Of a DNA stretch of 20,870 bases, positions 14,562 through 20,870 are shown in pieces. The DNA is taken from NCBI GenBank assembly GCA_017577895.1, contig PKQY01000034.1, forward strand, positions 1 to 20,870. The letters are read 5' to 3'. Position numbers and translations under genes: made by a program. Within the stretch, counting starts at the first letter, position 1; each line of letters opens with the position of its first letter. This stretch comes from Bacillota bacterium. GTDB taxonomy: Bacteria > Bacillota > Bacilli > ZCTH02-B2. The notes below the pieces were generated by a model that was not told the origin of the DNA, made no database searches, and saw nothing but the letters and a program-made list of their open reading frames with translations.

Positions 14562-16093
14562 GGATGGCGCATTTGTTCGGGATTTTTCTCTTCGCTGCTA
14601 TTGTTCTGTTGACCATGTACATTACGTATTGGGCAGCGAAGCGCAACCGCAGCACCAGTGACTTCTACGCCGCCGGTCGTTCGTTGAACGGTTGGCAAAA
14701 CGGGTTGGCCATCGCCGGTGACTATTTGAGCGCGGCATCGTTTCTCGGCATTGCCGGTTTGGTGGCCTTGAACGGGTACGATGGTTTCATGTACGCCGTC
14801 GGCTGGCTCATGGGCTACATCGTCGTATTGTACATCGTCGCCGAGCCCCTCCGGAACTCGGGGAAATTTACGATGGCGGACGTTTTGGCCTATCGATTGA
14901 AAGCGGTTCCGGTTCGGACGATGGCGGCCATTGTCACCCTGGTCGTCAGCACCTTTTACATGGTGGCTCAGATGGTGGGGGCCGGTTCCATCATTCAACT
15001 GTTGATCGGCATCCCGTATGAAGCAGCGGTCGTGTTCATTGGCGTCTTGATGATCATTTATGTCGTGTTCGGCGGGATGTTGGCCACCAGCTGGGTGCAA
15101 ATCGTCAAAGCCGTCCTGCTCATGTCGGGAACAATCCTCATTGTCCTGTTTTTGGCCTTCATTTACGGCTTTAACCCGTCCCGGTTGTTCGGGGAGGTCA
15201 TCGCCAAGAACGGGGTCGAGTATTTGCAGCCCGGCTTGCTGTACAAAAACCCCATTGACCTGGTTTCCTTGGGGATTGCCTTGATTCTCGGTACGGCGGG
15301 TCTGCCGCACATTTTGATCCGCTTCTACACGGTGCCTTCGGCCCAAGAAGCGCGCAAGTCGGTCATTTGGGCCATGATTCTCATCGGCATTTTCTACGTG
15401 CTGATCACGTTTGTCGGCTTTGGCGCGTCGGTGTTGGTCGGTCCGGATATCATTCGGGAAGCCGACAAGGGCGGCAACATGGCAGCGCCGTTGTTGGCCC
15501 AGTATCTCGGCGGCGGACCGGGCAGCGTAGGCGGCGAAATGTTCATGGCGGCCATTGCGGCGGTTTCGTTCGCGACGATCGTGGCGGTCGTGGCCGGCTT
15601 GGTGATCGCGGCATCGGGAGCTTTTGCCCACGACATTTACACCAATGTCATCAAACGGGGTCAAGCCGACGAGAAGCAACAATTCCGCGTCGCCCGTTAC
15701 ACGGCCTTGGTGGTCGGTGCGGTGTCCATTTTGATCGGGATTTTGGCCAAAGGGCAAAACGTGGCCTACTTGGTGGCGTTGGCGTTTGCCGTGGCAGCCA
15801 GTGCCAACTTGCCGGCGATCATTTTCTCGATTTATTGGAAGCGGTTTAACACGGCCGGAGCGGTGGCCGGCATGCTCGTCGGAATGGTCAGTGCGGTGTT
15901 GCTGGTGATGCTGGGGCCCAGCGTCATGGGTGAAAACGCCATCTTCCCGTTGGCCAACCCGGGCATTATCAGCGTGCCGCTCGGATTCTTGACGGCAGTA
16001 GTCGTCACGCTTATCACGCGGCCGGAAACGATGGAAGACAAATACGAAGAGCTGTACGTCAAAGCGAATACCGGCATGGGTGCCGAAATGTGA
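14558..16093 (+). CDS. Sodium:solute symporter, ActP-like, second copy
   Basis: A 511-residue SSS-family symporter. Its blocks match the first copy closely: DFYAAGRSLNGWQNGLAIAGDYLSAASFLGIAG, FGGMLATSWVQIVKAVLLMSG, GTAGLPHILIRFYTV, AAVSFATIVAVVAGLVIAASGAFAHDIY. With its DUF485 partner directly upstream and an acyl-CoA synthetase downstream it is the better candidate for the main acetate importer. ATG 14558 overlaps the previous stop; ATG 14564, two codons on, has better spacing to AAGGGGG and may be the true start. No clean terminator follows; a complex hairpin element lies at 16123-16195. Confidence 0.9.
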   Translation: MRMAHLFGIFLFAAIVLLTMYITYWAAKRNRSTSDFYAAGRSLNGWQNGLAIAGDYLSAASFLGIAGLVALNGYDGFMYAVGWLMGYIVVLYIVAEPLRNSGKFTMADVLAYRLKAVPVRTMAAIVTLVVSTFYMVAQMVGAGSIIQLLIGIPYEAAVVFIGVLMIIYVVFGGMLATSWVQIVKAVLLMSGTILIVLFLAFIYGFNPSRLFGEVIAKNGVEYLQPGLLYKNPIDLVSLGIALILGTAGLPHILIRFYTVPSAQEARKSVIWAMILIGIFYVLITFVGFGASVLVGPDIIREADKGGNMAAPLLAQYLGGGPGSVGGEMFMAAIAAVSFATIVAVVAGLVIAASGAFAHDIYTNVIKRGQADEKQQFRVARYTALVVGAVSILIGILAKGQNVAYLVALAFAVAASANLPAIIFSIYWKRFNTAGAVAGMLVGMVSAVLLVMLGPSVMGENAIFPLANPGIISVPLGFLTAVVVTLITRPETMEDKYEELYVKANTGMGAEM

Positions 16094-16122
16094 TGCCATC
16101 GACAGACGGTGGACTCCGTTAG

Positions 16123-16195
16123 AAAAGACCGCTCCGAGCGTTCTCGGCGCAATTCTGGGTAACCGGAAGAGGCGAGTGCCTCGGAGCGTCCTTTT
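16123..16195 (+). promoter_or_regulatory. Structured RNA element or complex terminator upstream of the PrpE-like gene
   Basis: The outer stem is CGCTCCGAG (16130-16138) with CTCGGAGCG (16180-16188), extended after a 2x2 loop by AAAAG (16123-16127) with CTTTT (16191-16195). Three small hairpins lie inside: CCGAG/CTCGG (16134-16147, loop CGTT), TTCTGG/CCGGAA (16153-16168, loop GTAA) and GAGGC/GCCTC (16169-16182, loop GAGT). The first and third use bases of the outer stem, so two folds exclude each other, as in attenuators. It ends 56 bases before the synthetase start. It could also simply terminate the symporter transcript, though the T-run is only four long. Confidence 0.55.
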
Positions 16196-16251
16196 GAGCC
16201 TGGCCAAGGAAGACAGCATGGGTTAGAAGACGAACGGAGGCGAAACAAACG

Positions 16252-18186
16252 ATGAAAGAAAAAGAAGCGGTGCGGCCGCGGCTCGTCAGTGCAAAAATCA
16301 AGCGACTCCAGGAGGAAGCGGAAAAAGACTATATCGGCTTTTGGGAGCGGGTCGCTGAGCAGTCCTTTTGGTTCCAACGTTGGGAAAAGGCCTTTGAAGG
16401 CGAGCCGTCCAACTTTCGCTGGTTCATCAACGGCCGGACCAACTTGAGTTATGCGGCGCTGGACCGTCACGTCGAACGTGGCTGGGGAGGGCATGCCGCG
16501 CTCATCGGGCTCAACGAACGGGGCGACAAAAGGACGTACACATACGTCCAACTGTGGCAAGAGGTGCGCCGCATTGCCCGGGCTTTGCGGGGACTTGGAG
16601 TCGGTGAGGGCGATCGGGTCGGCATTTACATGCCCACCATTCCGGAAGCGATTGCCGCCATGTTGGCGACGACGCGCATCGGCGCCATCCACGTCGTCGT
16701 CTTTGCCGGCTTCGGCGCCAAAGCGTTGCGGGAACGGCTCGCTTTGTCCGGCGCCAAGGTGCTGTTGACGGCGGATGTGTCGTTCCGCCGCGGGCAAGCC
16801 ATCGATTTGAAAGCCATCGTCGATGAAGCGTTGGCAGAACCGTTGCCGGACTTGCAACGGGTGGTTATTCTGCGCCGCGGAGACGATGTGCGCCTCGACA
16901 CTTCCCGGGAAATGTTGTGGGACGATTTTCTCGCGATGGGAGAAGGCCAGCCGGACGAAGCCGTCTGTCTGGAGTCCAATGCGCCCGCCTTCATCCTGTC
17001 GACATCCGGGACGACGGCCAAGCCGAAACTGGTCGTCCACACCCACGGCCCGTACCAAGTCGGCGTTCGTGCCATGGGCGACTGGATGTACGGGTTGAGG
17101 CCCCAGGACATTTGGTGGTCCACCTCGGACATCGGGTGGATTGTCGGCCACAGCTACATCGTGTACGGACCGTTGTTGCACGGAGCCACGACCGTGGCTT
17201 TTGAGGGGGCGCTGGATTATCCGGGGCCGGAAACGTTTTACCGCATCTTGGAAGAACAGCGCATCACCGGGCTGTTCCTCTCTCCGACGCTGGTGCGCAT
17301 GCTCATGAAATACGGTGTCGAAGTGGCCAAACGGTTTGACCTCCGCGCCTTGGAACGGGTGTTCTGTGCCGGGGAACTGTTGAATCCGCCGGTATGGTCA
17401 TGGCTGGCGGAAGAAGTGTTGGAAGGGAAAGTGCCGGTTCTCGACCACTGGTGGCAGACGGAGACCGGGGTGCCGGTCATCGGCAACCCGTACGGCCTCG
17501 GGGCGTTGCCGGTGAAACCCGGGTCGGCCGGAATTCCGCTCCCGGGCATGTCGGTGCGGGTGGTGGACAGCGAAGGGCAGCCGTTGCCGCCCGGTGAATC
17601 GGGGACATTGGTCATTACCCGGCCCTTCCCGACGTTGACGGCCCGGCTTTGGGGAGAACCGGAACGATACGTCCGCGAGTATTGGGAACGGACGCCGGGT
17701 GTCTATCATGCCGGCGATGCGGCCCAAATCGACGAAGACGGGTACGTTTGGTTTGCCGGACGGGCCGACGAAGTGCTCAAGGTGGCAGGACACCGCTTGG
17801 GGACGGTGGAAGTGGAATCGGCCTTGCTCACCCATCCGTCCGTGGCCGAAGCCGGCGTGGTGGGGCAGCCGGACCCGATTCGCGGCGAAGTCATTTCCGC
17901 CTTCATCGTGCTGAAATCCGGGTATTCTCCGTCCCAAGAACTGCGGCAGGAGCTCATCGCCACCCTGCGGCGGGAGTTGGGACCGGTGGCCGTCGTCGGC
18001 CAGTTGACCTTCGTGCCGTCCTTGCCTAAAACCCGCAGCGGCAAAATCATGCGCCGCGTGTTGAAGGCGGTGTTGCTCGGCCAAGATCCCGGAGACATTT
18101 CGACGATTGAAGAAGAGGCCAGTGTCGCCGAGGTGGCGGCCGCTTGGCAGCAGATCGCCGTCCAAGGCGGGCAGGACGGGCGGTGA
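16252..18186 (+). CDS. Acyl-CoA synthetase, Acs/PrpE-like (acetate or propionate)
   Basis: A 644-residue AMP-forming acyl-CoA synthetase (acid + ATP + CoA to acyl-CoA + AMP + PPi). It resembles E. coli-type Acs and PrpE in the blocks VVFAGFGAKALRERL, STSDIGWIVGHSYIVYGPL and DHWWQTETGVPVIGNP. The pocket Trp of short-chain enzymes is present (WWQTETG). The pocket Val found in acetate enzymes (SVGEP) is replaced by Ala (CAGEL), a change associated with propionate use. The ATP loop reads TSGTTAKPKLV, not the usual TSGTTGKPKGV. Lys598 in PKTRSGK is the catalytic residue that AcuA-type enzymes acetylate. The ATG at 16252 has GGAGG ten to eleven bases upstream. It is a different subfamily from the following acsA, so not a simple duplication. 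Confidence 0.88.
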   Translation: MKEKEAVRPRLVSAKIKRLQEEAEKDYIGFWERVAEQSFWFQRWEKAFEGEPSNFRWFINGRTNLSYAALDRHVERGWGGHAALIGLNERGDKRTYTYVQLWQEVRRIARALRGLGVGEGDRVGIYMPTIPEAIAAMLATTRIGAIHVVVFAGFGAKALRERLALSGAKVLLTADVSFRRGQAIDLKAIVDEALAEPLPDLQRVVILRRGDDVRLDTSREMLWDDFLAMGEGQPDEAVCLESNAPAFILSTSGTTAKPKLVVHTHGPYQVGVRAMGDWMYGLRPQDIWWSTSDIGWIVGHSYIVYGPLLHGATTVAFEGALDYPGPETFYRILEEQRITGLFLSPTLVRMLMKYGVEVAKRFDLRALERVFCAGELLNPPVWSWLAEEVLEGKVPVLDHWWQTETGVPVIGNPYGLGALPVKPGSAGIPLPGMSVRVVDSEGQPLPPGESGTLVITRPFPTLTARLWGEPERYVREYWERTPGVYHAGDAAQIDEDGYVWFAGRADEVLKVAGHRLGTVEVESALLTHPSVAEAGVVGQPDPIRGEVISAFIVLKSGYSPSQELRQELIATLRRELGPVAVVGQLTFVPSLPKTRSGKIMRRVLKAVLLGQDPGDISTIEEEASVAEVAAAWQQIAVQGGQDGR

Positions 18187-18209
18187 AGGCGTTTTTCGCA
18201 TACGGACGC

Positions 18210-18240
18210 ATCTTACAAAAGTGACAAAATATTGTAAGAT
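18210..18240. promoter_or_regulatory. Perfect inverted repeat in the acsA upstream region, probable operator
   Basis: ATCTTACAA (18210-18218) and TTGTAAGAT (18232-18240) are a perfect 9-base inverted repeat with a 13-base spacer. A weak promoter reading, TTACAA-N16-TAAGAT, would place the -35 and -10 boxes inside the two arms, so a dimeric repressor bound here would block acsA. AT-rich purine sequence follows up to 18293. As RNA it would be a weak AU-rich hairpin. Confidence 0.45.
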
Positions 18241-18290
18241 AAATATTGAAAGATAAATGAAAAGATAAAATGAATGAAAAGGAAAAACGA

Positions 18291-18368
18291 AAAGGAGGTG
18301 CACGCTCCGAAAGGATCCGTCGAACCGGCAGACGGTTCGGCGGATCCTCGGTCGGAGCCTTGGACATG
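18291..18368 (+). promoter_or_regulatory. acsA ribosome binding site with a hairpin in the spacer
   Basis: A full Shine-Dalgarno sequence AAAGGAGGTG (18291-18300) has no start codon at normal distance. A hairpin begins three bases on: GCTCCGA (18304-18310) with TCGGAGC (18352-18358), then AGGATCCG-T-CGAACCG (18312-18327) with CGGTTCG-G-CGGATCCT (18333-18348), loop GCAGA. That is 23 pairs including one G-U and one 1x3 internal loop. With the hairpin folded, only about 6 bases separate GGAGG from TTG 18360, or 12 from ATG 18366, against ~67 bases when unfolded. Confidence 0.65.
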
Positions 18369-20111
18369 ACGGAAAACGTTGGCAAGACGCAAGAGATCAT
18401 CCCCCCGACAGCGGAAAATCCGAACTTGAAAAATTATGAGGAAGCGTATGCCACGTTTTCGTGGGAAGAAGTCGAAAAAGAATTTTCCTGGTATACAACC
18501 GGGAAAGTGAACATGGCTTACGAGGCGGTGGACCGCCACGCCGAATCGTGGCGGAAGAACAAGGTGGCGCTGTACTACAGCGACGCGACCCGGGATGAGA
18601 AGTACACCTTCTTGGAAATGAAACTGCTGTCCAACAAGTTCGGCAACGTCTTGCGGAAGCTGGGCGTGAAAAAAGGCGATCGGGTGTTTCTCTTCATGCC
18701 CCGGACGCCCGAGTTGTACGTCAGCCTCATCGGTATCTTGAAAGTGGGGGCCATTGTCGGGCCGCTGTTTGAGGCGTTTATGGAACAGGCGGTACGGGAC
18801 CGGTTGGAAGACAGTGAAGCAGTGGCTTTGGTCACGACGCCGGCTTTGTTGCCCCGGGTGCCGTACAAAGAATTGCCGGCTTTGAAACACATCATTTTGG
18901 TCGGCGCAGACGAGTTGCCGCCGGAAGAAGGCGGAACGAAGTTTTACAGCTATGAAAAAGAAATGGCGGAAGCGTCCCGGGAGCTGGAAATCGAATGGGT
19001 GGACCGGGAAGACGGGATGATTTTGCACTACACGTCGGGATCCACCGGCAAGCCCAAAGGGGTCTATCACGTTCACAACGCCATGATCCATCATTATCAG
19101 ACGGCCAAATGGGTGCTGGACTTGAAAGAAGACGACATTTACTGGTGCACCGCCGACCCCGGTTGGGTGACCGGAACGTCCTACGGCGTATTCGGGCCGT
19201 GGCTGAATGGGGTATCCACGGTCATTCGCGGCGGCCGATTCAATCCCGATGACTGGTATGCCACCATTGATAAATATCGGGTGACGGTTTGGTACAGCGC
19301 GCCGACGTCGTTCCGGATGCTGATGGCAGCCGGTGAAGACATTATCAAGAAATACGACCTCAGTTCTTTGCGGCACATTCTCAGCGTCGGCGAACCGTTG
19401 AACGCGGAAGTCGTCCGCTGGGGGTTGAAAGCGTACGGGTTGCGTATTCATGACACCTGGTGGATGACCGAAACCGGCGGCCAGTTGATCGTCAACTTCC
19501 CGTGTATGCCCATCAAGCCCGGTTCCATGGGCAAACCGTTCCCCGGCGTTCAGGTGGCCATCTTGGACGATCAAGGCAACGAAGTGCCCCGGGGACAAAT
19601 GGGGAACTTGTGCATCAAAGTCGGTTGGCCGTCCATGATGCGGAAAATCTGGAAAAACGAAAAGAAATACCAAGAATATTTCCGCTTCCCCGGCTGGTAT
19701 GTGTCCGGCGATTCGGCCATCATGGACGAAGACGGGTACGTCTGGTTCCAAGGCCGGGTGGACGACGTCATCATGACTTCCGGAGAACGGGTCGGTCCGT
19801 TTGAAGTGGAGAGCAAGCTGGTGGAACACCCGGCGGTGGCGGAAGCGGCGGTCATCGGCAAACCCGATCCGGTCCGGGGCGAAATTATCAAAGCCTTTGT
19901 CTCCTTGCGGAAAGGCTATGAGCCTTCCGAAGAATTGAAAGAAGAAATTCGCCTGTTTGTCCGCAACGGATTGGCGGCCCACGCGGCGCCTCGGGAAATC
20001 GAATTCCGCGATTCCCTCCCCAAAACCCGCAGCGGCAAAATCATGCGCCGGGTGTTGAAAGCGTGGGAGTTGGGCCTGCCTACGGGCGACTTGTCCACCA
20101 TGGAAGACTGA
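18366..20111 (+). CDS. acsA: Acetyl-CoA synthetase, Bacillus AcsA type
   Basis: AMP-forming acetate:CoA ligase, the main route for acetate into acetyl-CoA. It follows B. subtilis AcsA (572 residues) nearly end to end: NLKNYEEAYATFSWEE, YTSGSTGKPKGVYHVHN (ATP loop), CTADPGWVTGTSYG, SVGEPLNAEVV (pocket Val kept), HDTWWMTETGGQ, GRVDDVIMTSGERVGPFEVE and LPKTRSGKIMRR, with Lys558 as the AcuA target. An open frame continues up to ATG 18270, adding 32 mostly basic and Gly/Ser residues without family match and with no ribosome site. ATG 18366 gives 581 residues and is preferred; TTG 18360 is possible. In B. subtilis acsA is divergent from acuABC; here a transport and sensing module of about 8.8 kb lies between. 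A perfect terminator follows. Confidence 0.95.
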   Translation: MTENVGKTQEIIPPTAENPNLKNYEEAYATFSWEEVEKEFSWYTTGKVNMAYEAVDRHAESWRKNKVALYYSDATRDEKYTFLEMKLLSNKFGNVLRKLGVKKGDRVFLFMPRTPELYVSLIGILKVGAIVGPLFEAFMEQAVRDRLEDSEAVALVTTPALLPRVPYKELPALKHIILVGADELPPEEGGTKFYSYEKEMAEASRELEIEWVDREDGMILHYTSGSTGKPKGVYHVHNAMIHHYQTAKWVLDLKEDDIYWCTADPGWVTGTSYGVFGPWLNGVSTVIRGGRFNPDDWYATIDKYRVTVWYSAPTSFRMLMAAGEDIIKKYDLSSLRHILSVGEPLNAEVVRWGLKAYGLRIHDTWWMTETGGQLIVNFPCMPIKPGSMGKPFPGVQVAILDDQGNEVPRGQMGNLCIKVGWPSMMRKIWKNEKKYQEYFRFPGWYVSGDSAIMDEDGYVWFQGRVDDVIMTSGERVGPFEVESKLVEHPAVAEAAVIGKPDPVRGEIIKAFVSLRKGYEPSEELKEEIRLFVRNGLAAHAAPREIEFRDSLPKTRSGKIMRRVLKAWELGLPTGDLSTMED

Positions 20112-20127
20112 TGGGGATCGTTGTGTG

Positions 20128-20162
20128 TCCGCAGACTCCAATGCGAGTCTGCGGATTTTTTT
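20128..20162 (+). terminator. Intrinsic terminator after acsA
   Basis: TCCGCAGACTC (20128-20138) pairs perfectly with GAGTCTGCGGA (20145-20155), six-base loop, followed by seven T. A strong factor-independent terminator. Confidence 0.95.
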
Positions 20163-20174
20163 GAACATTTTAAG

Positions 20175-20180
20175 TACAAT
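20175..20180 (+). promoter_or_regulatory. Possible -10 box for the MaoC-like gene
   Basis: TACAAT (5 of 6) lies 20 bases before the start; the -35 would fall in the terminator tail and is poor. A promoter is expected here because the terminator isolates the gene from acsA. Confidence 0.35.
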
Positions 20181-20200
20181 AGAGCCAAAGGAGGGACAGC

Positions 20201-20626
20201 ATGCGGCAGATGATGTGGAACAAATATTACTTAGGGCAGACGGCCGAAATGTCCCGCGTATTTACATGGGAAGATGTGGAGGCGTGTGCCCGTTTGACCG
20301 GCGACAACAACCCCATGTATTTTGATCGGGCTTACGTGGCCCGAACGAAGTTGAAGCGCCCGGTGGTGCAGGCGTTGTTGACCGAAGGACTGGTCACCGC
20401 CTTGTTGAACGGACAGTTGCCCGGACCGGGGGCACTGTTGTTGGAAAAGGAATTTGTCTTCCGCCATCCGGTCCACGTGGGGGACAAGATTACCGCCCGG
20501 GTGCAAGTCATCGACATTGATCCGCAACGGCATTGGATTACCGAAAAAGTGGTTTGTACCAATCAACATCAGCAAGAAGTGTTGCGGGGGCAAGTGGTGT
20601 TGCTGGTAGAATCGGGTATCAGGTGA
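20201..20626 (+). CDS. MaoC-like hotdog-fold protein with altered catalytic motif
   Basis: A 141-residue single-hotdog protein of the MaoC/PhaJ dehydratase family. Active members hydrate 2-enoyl-CoA, feeding (R)-3-hydroxyacyl-CoA into polyhydroxyalkanoate or fatty-acid metabolism. The hydratase helix reads ACARLTGDNNPMYFDRAY: Asp35 of the catalytic pair is kept, but the His of GDxNPxH is Tyr40. The next family block, normally RPIxHGML, reads RPVVQALL. It may therefore lack hydratase activity or use another mechanism. The start ATG 20201 is preceded by AAAGGAGGG with five bases between. The gene overlaps the sigma-54 activator start by one base (TGATG), so the two are probably co-expressed. 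Confidence 0.82.
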   Translation: MRQMMWNKYYLGQTAEMSRVFTWEDVEACARLTGDNNPMYFDRAYVARTKLKRPVVQALLTEGLVTALLNGQLPGPGALLLEKEFVFRHPVHVGDKITARVQVIDIDPQRHWITEKVVCTNQHQQEVLRGQVVLLVESGIR

Positions 20627-20870
20627 TGAACATGGGAAAAGGATATACCAGCCGTTATACGTTTGAGGACATCTGGACCAACAGCCCGTTGATGGAGGAG
20701 ACGAAAGACTTGGCGGCGCGGGTGGCCAAGAGCCATTCGACGGTGTTGATCCAAGGAGAAAGCGGCACGGGCAAGGAGTTGTTCGCCCACGCCATTCACC
20801 AATTGAGCATTCGGCGGAACAAGCCTTTTGTCAGTGTCAATTGCGCAGCCATCCCGGAAGAATTGTTCGA
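20626..20870 (+). CDS. Sigma-54-dependent transcriptional activator, N-terminal part (3' end outside window)
   Basis: Eighty-one residues are visible before the window ends. They begin almost directly with the AAA+ domain that drives sigma-54 RNA polymerase: FEDIWTNSPLMEETKDLAARVAKSHSTVLIQGE, Walker A GESGTGKE (residues 44-51), then AIHQLSIRRNKPFVSVNCAAIPEELF. Most Firmicutes members (RocR, AcoR, BkdR) carry PAS or GAF sensing domains before this point; here at most 12 residues precede, as in PspF- or LevR-type proteins. The start may be ATG 20626, overlapping the previous stop, or ATG 20632, which has AGGTG six bases upstream. No clear -24/-12 promoter was found in the window, so its targets probably lie downstream. 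Confidence 0.88.
   Translation, partial: MNMGKGYTSRYTFEDIWTNSPLMEETKDLAARVAKSHSTVLIQGESGTGKELFAHAIHQLSIRRNKPFVSVNCAAIPEELF

Noticed and set aside
16123..16195. T-box leader
   Set aside because: GGGTAACCGG only loosely resembles the T-box sequence, there is no specifier stem, and the downstream gene is not of an amino-acid type.
18270..18365. ATG 18270 as the acsA start
   Set aside because: It adds 32 basic residues with no match to AcsA, lacks a ribosome site, and is encoded largely by the arms of a hairpin. Kept as the alternative that would refute the bridged-start idea.
1..20870. CRISPR arrays, insertion sequences, tRNA or rRNA genes, phage genes
   Set aside because: No regular repeats with spacers, transposase frames with terminal repeats, or cloverleaf-like sequences were seen.

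Overview
The window looks like chromosomal DNA of a thermophilic, moderately GC-rich member of the Bacilli (Firmicutes). The evidence is strong AAAGGAGG-type ribosome binding sites, sigma-A-like promoters, frequent TTG starts, and the Bacillus-type neighbourhood aroA-ccpA-acuC-acuA-acsA with proteins close to the B. subtilis ones. Thermoactinomycetaceae or Alicyclobacillaceae relatives are possible, but the genus cannot be fixed from sequence alone.

Layout. 1-663: C-terminal part of a PucR/CdaR-type regulator (cut by the window edge). 877-1809 (-): EamA-type exporter. 1810-2184: 375-base divergent promoter region. 2185-3612: malic enzyme with an N-terminal ACT domain. 3732-4166: small YgiT-type zinc-finger protein. 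4170-5252 (-): divergent isocitrate/isopropylmalate dehydrogenase-family protein. 5416-7584: aroA (DAHP synthase/chorismate mutase) and ccpA, closed by a two-way terminator. 7668-9565 (-): acuA and acuC, the acetyltransferase/deacetylase pair that switches acetyl-CoA synthetase; acuB is absent. 9779-14125: DUF485 protein, SSS-family symporter, LytS-type sensor kinase and LytT-type response regulator, all overlapping or nearly touching. 14256-16093: a second DUF485/SSS-symporter pair. 16252-18186: an Acs/PrpE-like acyl-CoA synthetase. 18366-20111: Bacillus-type acsA, closed by a perfect terminator. 20201-20626: MaoC-like hotdog protein with a missing catalytic His. 20626-end: start of a sigma-54 activator.

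Taken together, 7.6-20.1 kb reads as an acetate/short-chain-acid assimilation island: import (two DUF485-SSS modules), sensing (LytST), activation to acyl-CoA (two synthetases), reversible acetylation of the synthetases (AcuA/AcuC), and carbon catabolite control (ccpA plus a cre-like palindrome at 14199). Malic enzyme nearby fits gluconeogenic growth.

The most unusual signals are non-coding. A stable 55-base hairpin sits between a perfect Shine-Dalgarno sequence and the homology-supported start of acsA, so the ribosome site appears to be bridged by RNA structure. A second structured element with the same 7-base outer arms and a shared internal motif lies just upstream of the other acyl-CoA synthetase gene. 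These, and the LytST-transporter arrangement, are the best candidates for something undescribed.
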